A DNA stretch of 64,000 nucleotides from Luteolibacter luteus (GTDB lineage: Bacteria; Verrucomicrobiota; Verrucomicrobiia; Verrucomicrobiales; Akkermansiaceae), in contig NZ_CP051774.1 of assembly GCF_012913485.1 (NCBI RefSeq), forward strand, positions 4,774,001-4,838,000, given 5' to 3'. The notes beneath the pieces were generated by a model. The model searched no databases. It saw only the letters and a list, made by a program, of their open reading frames with translations, and was not told the DNA's origin. This document shows positions 1 to 9,882 of this stretch, one piece after another. The position numbers were made by a program, and so were the translations under genes. How positions within the stretch are numbered: position 1 is the stretch's first letter; every line of letters begins with the position of its first letter.

Positions 1-1
1 G

Positions 2-1993
2 GGAAGCATCTCGCCGATCCTTTGGGCATGGATCGACCGCCAGCAGGTGCTTCGCTCGAATCCAGCATCGGCTTCCTATTATCAGCCTTGGCTGCGCCTC
101 GCAGAAACGTCAGTGGATTCCTTCCGGACAGTTGTTTCGCTGCTGCCGCCGACGCTCGATGTCACTTCCTTCGGCAGCAACATCAACCTGGTGGGTAATC
201 TCACCCTGGCACCATCCGCCACGGGAAATCTCGAGCTGCTTGCAGGAGGTGCGATCAACGGCCTGCAGCGGAATGGACGGGTAACCTTCAATGGCACGAG
301 CGGCTCCTGGGGTAGCTCCCGCATCAACGTCTCCGATGCGGATCCGAATGCGATTCCGGGCATTGCCTCGCCTTTCGGCTATACCTCGTTGGTTGGCTAC
401 GATCCGAACCAAGCGCGCTCGACCCGGGGGAATTTCCTGGAGTCCGTAAACCGGCTTTTCCGTGAAACCGGAGCGACCGAGGGGTCTCAGGCGATCCTAC
501 AGGTGAAGCAGGCGCTGCATGCCGCGGGCCTGTTGCATCGCGATGATGACGAGCCGGTGCGTCTCTATGCCGGAAGCGGCGATATTTCCGGTCTGACGCT
601 CTTCTCGCCGAAGGCGGCGTTGATCTACGCGGCCCGGGACATCACGGACGTGGCCTTCTATCTCCAGAACCTGAGCTCCAGCGATACCAGCGTGGTCGCC
701 GCAGGCCGGGATATCATTCCTTCGAATGCGAACTCGCTGCTGCGCCTGCTCGCCGGTGCCAGCGGGAATGTGGTGAACAACGACAGTCCGGCGAATGCGG
801 GCGATATCCAGATCTCGGGCCCGGGCACTCTCCAAGTGCTGGCCGGTCGCAACCTGGATCTGGGTGCGGGAGCTGAACTGGCAGATGGCACGGGAGCTGG
901 CATCAGCAGCATCGGCAATGCGAGAAACCCCGCGCTTCCGGGCAATGGTGCAAACCTGATTGTCGGCGCGGGAATCACTGATGCGACTTCCTTGGCGAAT
1001 AGCTCGCTCGATTTCTCCTCCTTCATTGCGGAGTACGTGAACAGTCCACAAGGAGAGGCTTACCTCAAGGAGCTGGCTCCCGGTGTCGACTTCGCTTCGC
1101 TGGCTGATGAGGAGCAGGCTCGCCTGGCACTGGGTGTGTTCTATCTGATCCTGCGCGATGCCGGCCGCAACTACGCGATGAATGGCAACTACGATACCGC
1201 GCTGGAAGCAATCAAGGTGCTCTTCGGCGAGAATCCGGTGCCGGGAGATATTCTCACGCGTGGCCGGAGCATCCGCACGACACGGGGGGGCGCGATCAAC
1301 TTGCTGACGCCAGGCGGTGGCCTGACGCTTGCGAATACCGCGATTGGCAATCCGCTTTCACCTCCAGGGATCATCACGGAGAGCGGGGGTGACATCTTCA
1401 CCTTTGCCAAGAATGACGTGAACATCGGCATCGGCCGTATCTTCACTCTGCGGGGTGGAAACCAGGTGATCTGGTCCACGGAAGGGGACATCGCTGCCGG
1501 TTCGTCGTCGAAGACCGTGACCTCTGCGCCGCCGACTCGAGTGCTGATCGATCCACAGAGTGCTTCGGTGCAGACCGACCTCGCAGGACTTGCGACCGGG
1601 GGTGGCATTGGTGCCTTGGCGACGGTAGCTGGCGTGCCGCTTGGTGACGTGGATCTTGTTGCACCGGAAGGCACGGTGGATGCGGGTGATGCCGGCATCC
1701 GGGTATCCGGAAATCTCAATATCTCGGCGAACCAAGTGGTGAATGCGGGGAATATTTCGGTGGGCGGTTCCAGCAGTGGAACTCCTTCCGCACCCTCGGC
1801 ACCGAGCGTGGCTACCGTCACCAACGCGGCAACAGCTGCCGCTGCCACCTCCGAAACAGCGGCTGCGCCCGCTCCCGAAGCTAAGGCAGAGGCAACAGAG
1901 ACCGTCATCGAGGAGCCGGAATCCGAGATCTCCGTAGAGGTCTTAGGCTACGGAGGTTCCGACGACGAAGAGGAGGAAGAAGAGACTCCCTAA
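2..1993 (+). CDS. Filamentous haemagglutinin-family protein, C-terminal part (partial)
   Basis: The reading frame is open to the left edge of the window, so only the C-terminal ~660 residues are seen and the GTG at 47 is not a credible start. The product has the beta-helix look of large secreted adhesins: repeated short segments of the type LLAGGAING, VAAGRDI, VLAGRNLDLG and NLNISANQVVNAGNI. This matches the C-terminal region of filamentous haemagglutinin-like proteins (DUF3739 type), which are exported and form long surface fibres. The last ~80 residues are Ala/Pro/Glu-rich and end in a run of acidic residues, so the tail is probably disordered. A two-partner secretion or other export partner is not visible and would lie upstream. 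Family assignment is by pattern only. Confidence 0.72.
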   Translation, partial: GSISPILWAWIDRQQVLRSNPASASYYQPWLRLAETSVDSFRTVVSLLPPTLDVTSFGSNINLVGNLTLAPSATGNLELLAGGAINGLQRNGRVTFNGTSGSWGSSRINVSDADPNAIPGIASPFGYTSLVGYDPNQARSTRGNFLESVNRLFRETGATEGSQAILQVKQALHAAGLLHRDDDEPVRLYAGSGDISGLTLFSPKAALIYAARDITDVAFYLQNLSSSDTSVVAAGRDIIPSNANSLLRLLAGASGNVVNNDSPANAGDIQISGPGTLQVLAGRNLDLGAGAELADGTGAGISSIGNARNPALPGNGANLIVGAGITDATSLANSSLDFSSFIAEYVNSPQGEAYLKELAPGVDFASLADEEQARLALGVFYLILRDAGRNYAMNGNYDTALEAIKVLFGENPVPGDILTRGRSIRTTRGGAINLLTPGGGLTLANTAIGNPLSPPGIITESGGDIFTFAKNDVNIGIGRIFTLRGGNQVIWSTEGDIAAGSSSKTVTSAPPTRVLIDPQSASVQTDLAGLATGGGIGALATVAGVPLGDVDLVAPEGTVDAGDAGIRVSGNLNISANQVVNAGNISVGGSSSGTPSAPSAPSVATVTNAATAAAATSETAAAPAPEAKAEATETVIEEPESEISVEVLGYGGSDDEEEEEETP

Positions 1994-2137
1994 GATCGAT
2001 TTTCCGGCACCAGGCCGCGGGTCGGGAAGATGCGGGGCGGGAAATTTTCCCTCGACGAATTAAAATACACTGGTAGGTAGGAAATAGGCGTGCGGGTTAC
2101 AGATCCGCTTTTGCTCAAAACCAACCAAATAAAAACC

Positions 2138-2872
2138 ATGCACATCACGACCTTGCATCCCGACCTGCGCAAGAACCTCCGGAGCCTGCTCCAAGGGTAC
2201 GTGGAGCATTGCGAATTCTCCGAGCACCTCACGGGAAGGATCGATTTTCCGATCTACTTCATGGGCTTCAAATACGGTGCTCCGGTCTTCAATCACGTGG
2301 GTCCCGGAAAGAGCGGGCAGGATCGTCCTGTAGTCGGTCTGATCGGCTGGAATGAGCCGACATCGCAATTGGCGTCGCAGGTTCTTCTCCAATTCATCGA
2401 GATCCTGACCCAGCACCCGCGGCTAGCTGGAAACTCGGTGTTGCGGATGTTGCCGGTGGCCAATCCGGTAGCGCTGGAACTGGATGAGGATGCCCCGGCG
2501 CGCGAGGAATGGGATCTTCTCGAACAGCTTGGCGAGCGATTCAAGGAACAGGCCTCCGATGGCCTGATCGAAGTGCAAGCTGCCGACGTGAAGGAGTTCA
2601 CCTTGGCGGGCGAGATTAGCCCGGCTCTCTACCGCGAACTGGAAGCGGTGAGCGGAACCATCCCGGCGATCCGCGGGCGCATTGCGGTGCCTGGGACTTT
2701 CAATGTGCGGCCTGCGCGTCCTGACGAGCGCTGGCAATTGCGACTCCTTGTGCCCGCTGAATGGACGGATCCTCGGTCGATCCATGCAGTGGCGCGTTAT
2801 TTGGTGCGCATCATTCACGCCCAGGCACGCGTGAACCGCCGTGGGCGGAAGGCGCTGCGCCAGTTGTCTTGA
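2138..2872 (+). CDS. Hypothetical protein, possible M14-like fold
   Basis: A 244-residue soluble protein with no signal peptide or membrane segment. I chose the ATG at 2138 over an in-frame GTG at 2090, because the 16 residues between look unlike a protein N-terminus and the A-rich leader just before the ATG is typical for this genome. A central stretch (PVVGLIGWNEP, then a helix and LRMLPVANPVALE) recalls the succinylglutamate desuccinylase/M14 carboxypeptidase fold. I do not see a convincing HxxE...H zinc site, so an enzymatic role is not supported. It stands alone after the adhesin and before a small CBS-domain gene on the same strand. I do not recognise the family with certainty. Confidence 0.6.
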   Translation: MHITTLHPDLRKNLRSLLQGYVEHCEFSEHLTGRIDFPIYFMGFKYGAPVFNHVGPGKSGQDRPVVGLIGWNEPTSQLASQVLLQFIEILTQHPRLAGNSVLRMLPVANPVALELDEDAPAREEWDLLEQLGERFKEQASDGLIEVQAADVKEFTLAGEISPALYRELEAVSGTIPAIRGRIAVPGTFNVRPARPDERWQLRLLVPAEWTDPRSIHAVARYLVRIIHAQARVNRRGRKALRQLS

Positions 2873-2947
2873 TTTGTCTGTTATCCGGGCATGCCGGTGG
2901 CTTTGATCGGGTCATCGGCATGCCGTTTTCCCGGAAGCCCGGATACC

Positions 2948-3457
2948 ATGGACCAGCGTAGCGATCTCATCATGGACCTGATCACGCGGGCAGGCGAAGC
3001 CCGTTCCGCAGAGGCGATTCACCGCCAGGAGGAAATCATGATCATTCACGCCGCGACACTCTCGGCACGCCGGATCCGGACCCTGATGGTTCCAGCCGGA
3101 AAGGTGAAGACCTTCCATGCCGGCAAGACGCTCCGAAAGAACCTGTTGGACCTGGGGGCTCCCTACCACCGCTTCTATCCCGTCAGCTCTGACGGATCCT
3201 TTGATTCACTCACGGGCTACGTCTGCCTTCGCGACCTGCTGCTCGACAAGCTGCTAGATGGCGAAGGAGGGGATCCCGACTGGCACCGCCACATTCGCCC
3301 TCTACAAGAGGTCGAAGCCAGTAGCCCGGTGACCCCGCTCCTCACCGGGTTTCTCGATCGGAAGGATATCGCCGCCTTGGTGAAGAAGGATGGCTCGAAC
3401 GTCGGCTGGGTGACCATGGATGACGTGATCGAAACGCTGTTGGGCGTCCGCGGTTAG
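2948..3457 (+). CDS. Stand-alone CBS-domain pair protein (CNNM/CorC-like)
   Basis: About 169 residues from the ATG at 2948; an in-frame ATG at 2891 is also possible. After ~40 residues of helix, the sequence follows the CBS pair found in CorC/hemolysin-like CNNM proteins: ARRIRTLMVPAGKV, a first domain ending GYVCLRDLLLDKLL, the linker HIRPLQEV, and a second domain closing with GWVTMDDVIETLLG. CBS pairs bind adenine nucleotides and regulate partner proteins. The membrane DUF21 domain and the C-terminal CorC domain that normally accompany this pair are absent, so this is a free regulatory module. Its partner is not evident in the window. Confidence 0.68.
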   Translation: MDQRSDLIMDLITRAGEARSAEAIHRQEEIMIIHAATLSARRIRTLMVPAGKVKTFHAGKTLRKNLLDLGAPYHRFYPVSSDGSFDSLTGYVCLRDLLLDKLLDGEGGDPDWHRHIRPLQEVEASSPVTPLLTGFLDRKDIAALVKKDGSNVGWVTMDDVIETLLGVRG

Positions 3458-3510
3458 AGGCGGGCTTTGATTTCGAAAGATACTATACCAATCATACTAC
3501 AATCGTCGTT

Positions 3511-4899
3511 ATGTCCCATTCCACCACTCCCATCGCCGTCATCGGTGGCGGCTTCAGCGGCACGCTGACTGCGATCCATCTCGCGCTGCGGTTGCCGGAC
3601 CGACCAGTAATCCTCTTTGAGGAAAGCGGGGATGTCGGTCCCGGCCTCGCGTACCGTCGTGATGACCCACACGCGCTTCTGAATATCCCGGCGCGCCGGA
3701 TGAGCGCCTATCAGGACGAGCCTGACCATTTCTATCACTACGCCCTGCGGGTGCTGGGGGATGAGGTAACGCCGGATGATTTCCTCCCTCGCCGGATCTA
3801 CGGGGAATACATCAAGGACTGTCTGGCGCAGACGCAGAAGCATAGCCCGAACCTGCGAGTGGATCATCGTGCAGTGATCGATATCCAGACGAATCCCGGT
3901 AGCAGCGTCGCCGTGCTGACCTTGAAGGATCAGACGGCGCTCATGTGCGCGCGGGTGGTGCTTGCCACGGGGCACCAGGGATCGGCGTTCTCGGGATCGA
4001 TCTGGGCACAACACACCTTGCCTGCCCGGCTGGCTGCGAGTTTCGACAAGGTGAAGCAGGGAGACACGGTCCTCGTGATCGGTACTGGCCTGACAATGAT
4101 CGATGCGGTGCTCGAGCTCGAGCGTCGCGGAACACCGGCGGCCGTTCACGCCATCTCGCGGAATGGCTTGCTGCCACGTCCTCACGAGAAGGCATCGCCG
4201 GTTTCGCCGCCGGAACTGGATGATCTGCCGGACTCCGACTTGCGCCGCAGCCTGCGGCTCTTCCGTCGGGCGATTACCAATCATAGCGCGGAGGGCGGCG
4301 ACTGGCGCGATGTGTTTGCGGCGTTGCGGCCTGCCACGCCTTCTTTGTGGCAAGAGATGTCAGTGAAGGATCGGCGCAAGTTCCTGCGCTTCATCAGTCC
4401 CTTCTGGGAGGTGCATCGCCACCAGTGTGCCCCTGCCACTTTCCATGCACTGCAAACGATGATCGACGAAGGGAAGCTGGATCTGAAGCGCGGTACGATC
4501 GTTTCGGTCGAAAGCAAGGGCGGGCGGCTTCGCCTGGGGCTTGCCCCGCGGAACCGGGCTGCGGTCACCCGCTGGCTCGAGGCGGATCACATCATCGATG
4601 CCACCGGCCCGGCTCGCGACATCACCACGATCAAGCATCCGCTGATCACGAATCTGCTGCGCCGCGGCTTCCTGGTGCCGGATGAGCTCCGTCTTGGGGC
4701 GGAGATCCATGCCGATTACCGGGCGATCGGCCGCGACCGTTTCCCAATCGAATGGCTCTATGTGACCGGGCCGATGCTGCGCGCGCGCTACTTTGAAGCG
4801 ACGGCGATCCCTGAGTTGCGCCTGCACACCTCAGCGCTGGCGGCCCGCTTGGCGAACGAGCTTGAGGGTAGTCGCAAGCCCGAGGCTCTGGCGGTTTGA
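3511..4899 (+). CDS. FAD/NAD(P)-binding protein
   Basis: A 462-residue flavoprotein with an N-terminal Rossmann motif IAVIGGGFSGT (residues ~8-18) and an acidic end to the second strand (ILFEES). A second dinucleotide-binding motif, VLVIGTGLTMID, lies near residue 190, and the C-terminal IDATGP is typical of flavin-dependent oxidoreductases. It matches the FAD-NAD(P)-binding family (PF13454-like) that includes hydroxylase/oxidase-like proteins of unknown substrate. GLAYRRDDPHALLNIPARRMS near residues 45-65 is a characteristic signature. It appears to be a single-gene unit: a perfect hairpin follows the stop and the next gene is convergent. The substrate cannot be inferred. Confidence 0.82.
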   Translation: MSHSTTPIAVIGGGFSGTLTAIHLALRLPDRPVILFEESGDVGPGLAYRRDDPHALLNIPARRMSAYQDEPDHFYHYALRVLGDEVTPDDFLPRRIYGEYIKDCLAQTQKHSPNLRVDHRAVIDIQTNPGSSVAVLTLKDQTALMCARVVLATGHQGSAFSGSIWAQHTLPARLAASFDKVKQGDTVLVIGTGLTMIDAVLELERRGTPAAVHAISRNGLLPRPHEKASPVSPPELDDLPDSDLRRSLRLFRRAITNHSAEGGDWRDVFAALRPATPSLWQEMSVKDRRKFLRFISPFWEVHRHQCAPATFHALQTMIDEGKLDLKRGTIVSVESKGGRLRLGLAPRNRAAVTRWLEADHIIDATGPARDITTIKHPLITNLLRRGFLVPDELRLGAEIHADYRAIGRDRFPIEWLYVTGPMLRARYFEATAIPELRLHTSALAARLANELEGSRKPEALAV

Positions 4900-4928
4900 C
4901 CTGAGTTTCCGTGGAAGGATGAAACGCG

Positions 4929-4955
4929 TCAGGGGTGCCACAATGGCACCCCTGA
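4929..4955. terminator. Bidirectional hairpin terminator between convergent genes
   Basis: A perfect 12-bp inverted repeat (TCAGGGGTGCCA / TGGCACCCCTGA) with a 3-base loop sits between the convergent flavoprotein and DUF1501 genes. The T-tract on the + strand is weak (CTTATTTCTG), so termination efficiency is uncertain, but the position fits a shared terminator. Confidence 0.65.
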
Positions 4956-4998
4956 CTTATTTCTGCTTTCTGGTTACCACAACCGCAGGGAAACTGCC

Positions 4999-6351
4999 TC
5001 AGGCAAAAATCTCGGTAGCGACCTTTCCGGCCACGTCGGTGAGACGGAAGTCGCGGCCGCCATAGGGATAGGTGAGCGCTTCATGGTCGAGACCCATGAG
5101 TGCGAGCAAGGTGGCGTGAAGATCGTTGGTGTGCATCTGGCCTTCCACCGCCTTGATGCCGAATTCATCGGTGCCGCCATGGGTATAGCCGGCTTTCACG
5201 CCTGCGCCCGCGAGGAACATGGAGTAACCGGTGATATTGTGATCACGGCCGTCGGGTCCTTGCGCGGTTGGCTGACGTCCGAATTCCGAACCGAAGAGCA
5301 CAAGCGTATCCTCCAGGAGACCGCGTTGTTCCAAGTCGGCGAGCAAGGCGGAAGTTGGTTGGTCGACATTGCCGCAGCGCTCGATGAGCCCCTTGTGGAG
5401 GTTGTTATGATGATCCCAACCGGGCTGGCAGATCTCGACGAATCGCACGCCGGCCTCGCTGAGGCGGCGCGCCATGAGGCACTGGCGTGCGAAGGCACCC
5501 GCCGGTCCGTCCTTTACTCCGTAGGCATCACGAACGTGCTGCGGCTCCTTCGAGATATCGAGCAGGGCGGGCACTTTGTCCTGCATGCGGAAGCCGAGTT
5601 CGTAGGAGGCGATGATGCCATCCACGGGATCCGGGGCTCCGGGTGACGCTGCCAGATCGCGATTCATCGATTGCACGAGATCGAGCTGCTTGCGTTGGAG
5701 CGAGGCTTCGCTCGAGGCCTTGAGGTTCGCGAGAAAGCCCGCGTCGGTGATGCGCGTGCCTTGGAAGTGCGCGGGAAGGAAGGCGCTGCCGTAGTTCACC
5801 GTCCCCCCGAAGTTTGGGGAAGGATTGATGGTGATGTAGCCGGGGAGATCCTGGTTATCGGTGCCGAGACCATAGAGCAGCCACGCTCCCATGCTGGGGC
5901 GGGTGAGTGCGGCGTTGGCACTGCCGGTGTGGAGCTGCACCACGGCCTGCGGGTGCGCGGGCGTGTCGGTGTGGAGTCCACGCAGCCAGCAGAATTTGTC
6001 GGCGTGCGTGGCGATATTCGGCATGAGTTCGGAGAACCAGCTTCCGGTTTCGCCATACTGCTTGAAGGCAAACTTCGAAGCGGTCACGCGACCACCGCCG
6101 GGACCCGTCTTCCCATCGTTGTTTTGAACCGCTGGCTTGTAGTCGAAGGTATCGATCCCCGACATCGCACCTTCCATGAAGATGAAGATGATGCGTTTGG
6201 CGCGTGGCTTGAAATGCGGAAGCTTCGGGATGAGGGGATTCGCGAGCGCGCGCTGCTGTCCCATCAGGCCGGCGAGTGCGAGATAGCCGAAGCCTGCGCC
6301 TGCAGACTTCAAAATGGAGCGGCGTGAAGGGTTATTGGAGAAGGGATTCAT
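4999..6351 (-). CDS. DUF1501 domain-containing protein (exported, Tat signal)
   Basis: A 450-residue protein starting with a twin-arginine signal (SRRSILKSAGAGFGYLALAGLM, residues ~9-30) and followed by the DUF1501 pattern found across Planctomycetes and Verrucomicrobia: RIIFIFMEGAMSGIDTFDYKP, HQ-like LRGLHTDTPAH, FVEICQPGWDHH, LVLFGSEFGRQPTAQG and a C-terminal DLHATLLALMGLDHE. The fold is related to alkaline phosphatase/sulfatase, but the true substrate of DUF1501 proteins is not established. It lies 31 bases downstream of the cytochrome-domain gene on the same strand, an arrangement typical of the family, so the two are very likely one operon and act together in the cell envelope. Confidence 0.9.
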   Translation of the reverse strand: MNPFSNNPSRRSILKSAGAGFGYLALAGLMGQQRALANPLIPKLPHFKPRAKRIIFIFMEGAMSGIDTFDYKPAVQNNDGKTGPGGGRVTASKFAFKQYGETGSWFSELMPNIATHADKFCWLRGLHTDTPAHPQAVVQLHTGSANAALTRPSMGAWLLYGLGTDNQDLPGYITINPSPNFGGTVNYGSAFLPAHFQGTRITDAGFLANLKASSEASLQRKQLDLVQSMNRDLAASPGAPDPVDGIIASYELGFRMQDKVPALLDISKEPQHVRDAYGVKDGPAGAFARQCLMARRLSEAGVRFVEICQPGWDHHNNLHKGLIERCGNVDQPTSALLADLEQRGLLEDTLVLFGSEFGRQPTAQGPDGRDHNITGYSMFLAGAGVKAGYTHGGTDEFGIKAVEGQMHTNDLHATLLALMGLDHEALTYPYGGRDFRLTDVAGKVATEIFA

Positions 6352-6382
6352 GGATATCGAGTAGGGATGATGGAAGGTGCGT

Positions 6383-8968
6383 TCAGCGGACGAAGCGGAA
6401 TTCAGCGGAGGCGTAGAGCGCCTGGATGTAGGTCATCCAAGCGGCGGACTCGGCATCGGGAGCCGTGACTTTCTTGTCCACTGCGGTAAGGTCGGTGCGT
6501 GGCATGTCGTCGGGATTCGCTTGGGCAGCGTCTGCAACGTTGCCTCCGTCCTGAGTGTTTGAGGCCAAGACTGTCTGTGGTGCCGAGGTCTCGTCTGAAT
6601 CGGGTTCCCAGCCTGAGGCATAGGAGGTGAGGTAGTCTTTTGCCCGTGCGATCTCGGAGGGCGACGCATCACGGCTGAAGATGCGAAGGTGAAGATCACG
6701 GACTTTCTCTTCCTGAGGACGCGTGTCTGACTTCAGAGCCGTGGCAAAGGAAAGGGCTTGGCCGCGAACGAAGGCCGAATTGAGGAAGAAGAGCGCCTGC
6801 CCCGGGACGGTGGTGGCATCCCGCTGTCCGGTGACCAGGGTCTGCGAAACGGGATCGAACGCTTCGAGCGCTTTCGGGATCACGCCGCGGAGCTGCGGTA
6901 GGTAGATGCTGCGGGCGAGCTCGCGGTCGGCTTGGTCCTGCACACCTTTCGCCTCCTGGCCGTTGTCGCGCATTTCGATCATGCGCAGCTTTTTGACAGC
7001 GGGATCTTCCGCGGTCGGATGAAGCTGTCCATTTGACGCGAGGATCGCGTCGCGGATTTCCTCCGTGGCCATCCGGCGTGGCGAGTGTCGCCACAGGAAA
7101 CGGTTGGAGGGATCCTTCAGTTCGTGAGCTTCCGGTGCATCGGAGCCGAGCTGATAGGTGCGTGTCAGCACGAGTTCGCGGACCAGCTTCTTGGTAGACC
7201 AGCCTTCCTCAATGAAGCGGGAGGCGAGGTAGTCCAGCAGTTCGGGATGGGAGGGCTGGTCTCCGGTCGTGCCAAAGTTATCCACCGTGCGGACGAGTCC
7301 TTGCCCGAAGAGGTGGAGCCAAGCACGATTCACAATCACGCGGGGAGTGAGCGGATTCTGCGGGCTGGTGATCCACTTGGCCAGCTCCAGGCGACCGCTT
7401 TGCGAAGGATTGACCGATGGCGCTCCCGGGACCTCGAAAGCAGTGAGGAAGCCTCGCGGGACCTCTGGACCCAATCGCTCTGCTTCGCCACGGATGCGCA
7501 CCTGCGTGTCGGCGATCTTGGGTGCCTCGCGTACGCCGTGGACCGCATAGCCGCGTGCGGCGGGATCGGTGAGGGCGAGCAGGTCGGCTTGAGCGCGTTC
7601 GTAGCGGAGCCGGAAAGGGCGTTGAGTTGGCTGGCCGTTTTTGCCGGGCTTCAGACCACGGGGAGTGCCCCGGATTTCATCCCATTCCTTCTTGGTCTCC
7701 GCCACCTTTGCTTCGAGGGCTGCGACCTCCTCTGCGGGTGGCGGGGGCATCTCCGTGGAGAGGCGGATCAGATTCTTGGAATCGTAGTAGTCCAGGCCGC
7801 CGCCTCCCATCTTGTTGCGGACGCCTGCTCCATCCTCGGTGGAGGTGAAGATTCCGGCGAGGGAGTAGTAATCGGTGATCGGGACAGGATCGAACTTGTG
7901 ATCGTGGCAGCGTGCGCAGCTGACGGTGAGTCCCAGGGTGGAGCGGGTGACCGTGTCGATCTTCTCATCCACGTTGTCCATTTGGAAGCGGACCTTGAAG
8001 CGTTGGTTCACATCCTTCACGCCGAGGGCGAGGAAGCCGGTGGCAGTCAACAATCGGTCACGTTCATCGTTGTTGCCCGCGGGAAGGAGATCACCGGCGA
8101 TCTGCTCTTGAATGAAGCGATCGAAGGGAATGTCGCGGTTCACCGCATCCAGCACGTAGTCGCGGTATTTCCATGCGTGAGGGTAGGGGATGTTTCTCGA
8201 AGGCCCCGTGGATTCTCCATAGCGGGCGACATCGAGCCAATGGCGGCCCCAGCGCTCTCCGAAAGCAGGAGAACCAAGCAGGCGATCCACCTCCCTTTCG
8301 TAGGCCGCGGGGGAGGGGTCCTTTGCGAAGGCTTCGATCGTTTCAGGTGCTGGCGGGAGTCCGGTAAGGTCGAAGGTGAGGCGCCGCAGCAGGGTAACGG
8401 GGTCGGCATCCTTCACGGGCGGGAGCTTCTCCTTCTCAAGTTTTGCGAGGACGAAGTGATCGATCTCTCCCTTCGGCCACGAGGGATCGCCGACGATAGG
8501 TGCGGAAGGCTTCACCAGCGGTTGCCATGCCCAGTGGGTCTTACGAAGCTTCTCGTACTTCGCAGTGACCTTGCCCAAGTCTTCCGGGATCTTCTCAAAC
8601 GGCCAAGCGGCTCCACGGGAGATCCATGTCCTCAGATCTGCGATCTGCGCTTCGGAAAGCGGGGCGCTTTCCTTAGGCATCAACAGGCGGTCCTCCTTAT
8701 GAATAATGCGCTGGATCAGAAGGCTCTTTTCCGGATCTCCGGGAACCACTGCCGGACCATTGTTGCCACCATTGAGAAGACCATTGAAGTCATCCACACG
8801 CAGATCGCCCGCCGCCTTGGTGTCGGCCGAGTGGCAGCCATAGCAGTGCTCGGAAAGGATCGGCCGGACTTTCTTTTCGAAGAACTCGAGGTCGGCGGGA
8901 TCGGGAGCCGTAGCCCGGGCGATGGCGGGTAGATAAAGAGCAAGTGCGAGAGAAAGACGACGGTGCAT
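6383..8968 (-). CDS. Planctomycete-type cytochrome c protein with DUF1549 and DUF1553
   Basis: About 861 residues from the ATG at 8968, chosen because it begins a clean signal peptide (MHRRLSLALALYLPAIARA); the longer frame upstream adds 48 residues of unlikely composition. Domain order is PSCyt1 with a haem-binding CYGCH at ~residue 40, DUF1549/PSCyt2 (IDHFVLAKLEKE ... GERWGRHWLDVARYGES), a second CARCH motif followed by DHKFDPVPITDYY, and C-terminal DUF1553 (RVIVNRAWLHLFGQGLVRTVDNFG ... RTYQL). Such proteins are exported, bind haem and occur with DUF1501 partners; redox-coupled polymer or sugar processing is suspected but unproven. It is the first gene of a two-gene operon. Confidence 0.92.
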   Translation of the reverse strand: MHRRLSLALALYLPAIARATAPDPADLEFFEKKVRPILSEHCYGCHSADTKAAGDLRVDDFNGLLNGGNNGPAVVPGDPEKSLLIQRIIHKEDRLLMPKESAPLSEAQIADLRTWISRGAAWPFEKIPEDLGKVTAKYEKLRKTHWAWQPLVKPSAPIVGDPSWPKGEIDHFVLAKLEKEKLPPVKDADPVTLLRRLTFDLTGLPPAPETIEAFAKDPSPAAYEREVDRLLGSPAFGERWGRHWLDVARYGESTGPSRNIPYPHAWKYRDYVLDAVNRDIPFDRFIQEQIAGDLLPAGNNDERDRLLTATGFLALGVKDVNQRFKVRFQMDNVDEKIDTVTRSTLGLTVSCARCHDHKFDPVPITDYYSLAGIFTSTEDGAGVRNKMGGGGLDYYDSKNLIRLSTEMPPPPAEEVAALEAKVAETKKEWDEIRGTPRGLKPGKNGQPTQRPFRLRYERAQADLLALTDPAARGYAVHGVREAPKIADTQVRIRGEAERLGPEVPRGFLTAFEVPGAPSVNPSQSGRLELAKWITSPQNPLTPRVIVNRAWLHLFGQGLVRTVDNFGTTGDQPSHPELLDYLASRFIEEGWSTKKLVRELVLTRTYQLGSDAPEAHELKDPSNRFLWRHSPRRMATEEIRDAILASNGQLHPTAEDPAVKKLRMIEMRDNGQEAKGVQDQADRELARSIYLPQLRGVIPKALEAFDPVSQTLVTGQRDATTVPGQALFFLNSAFVRGQALSFATALKSDTRPQEEKVRDLHLRIFSRDASPSEIARAKDYLTSYASGWEPDSDETSAPQTVLASNTQDGGNVADAAQANPDDMPRTDLTAVDKKVTAPDAESAAWMTYIQALYASAEFRFVR

Positions 8969-9882
8969 GGTGAGAATGGGTCCAGGAAGAGCACGGTGAG
9001 AGGGGCGGACACGGACCGAGGGAAAAACCGGTTCCCACGGTCCGCGTCCTTTCAACCCGCCACCGAGCGGAGAAGCTGTTAGGAGGCCCGGCAGGCCTCT
9101 GCGCGAAGGCATGATCCTCCAAAGCAGACGGATACTTCGTCTGAAGAAGGGTCGATTGGGATGAGCCTGCGACCGTGCCGGGAATCTTCAGATTTATCCC
9201 GGGCGGTCAGGCTGGAGCGATCGCTACGGCGGATCACTCAAGCGGCCCAAGCCTCGCGACATCGGATCGCACGACAACGGGTCGGGGCTGAGTCGGGAAG
9301 TCGAGCAATGGAAGTACGGGTCATCGGCTGCAGAAGAGTTGGTTTCAATTCGCCGTTCCGGTCGGAAAGAATCCGTCCCACAAAGAAAAACAGCACCATG
9401 TCAACTTGCTCCCCTGCACGGGGTCGCCGGATCGCTACTTGGACTCCTTCCCGGAATCCTGCTCGCGGCTGACAGGAAACCTAATGAAGATAGGATGGTG
9501 GGATTTCAAGAGGTTTTTTCGATTTGAGTTCTCGGTCAGGTATTGAGGGTGGCTTTGATTTTCGGTTAATTGATTGAGGGTGAGTTTGTTTTGCGTTGAT
9601 GATAGAATCATGATTTTTCCACGGCTTTGATTCCGGGATGCAGAGGTCAGCTCAAGGGGTCTGGTAGGGATTTTTGGTCGTAAATCTCTTAATTATAGCT
9701 GGTTATGTTTTCGAATGGGATGGATTTTCGCTAGGGAGGCTCATCTCGGTTGCCCTTTCGAAGGCCGCGAATCGAGCTCTCCCAAGCAAGGGTTCTCTCG
9801 ACGAAATTTCCGGCAATACTTCAATGATCGAGTCGTTGCTGTCTGGATATAAGCGTATTGCGCAATATTGAGAAAAACCCGC
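8969..9882. other. Long intergenic region, no convincing gene
   Basis: More than 900 bases separate the cytochrome-domain gene from the Rrf2 regulator. Short open frames here (for example a 65-codon frame at 9674-9871) lack coding character and a ribosome binding site. The right half, from ~9480, is clearly richer in A+T than the surroundings and contains an imperfect repeat of ATTGAGGGTG spaced ~44 bases apart near 9543 and 9587. I see no tRNA or recognisable riboswitch. Confidence 0.55.

Noticed and set aside
7085..8932. A 615-codon open frame on the + strand opposite the cytochrome-domain gene
   Set aside because: Shadow frame; the minus strand has three clear domains.
9674..9871. A 65-codon open frame in the long gap
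   Set aside because: No ribosome binding site, A+T-driven composition, no known domain.
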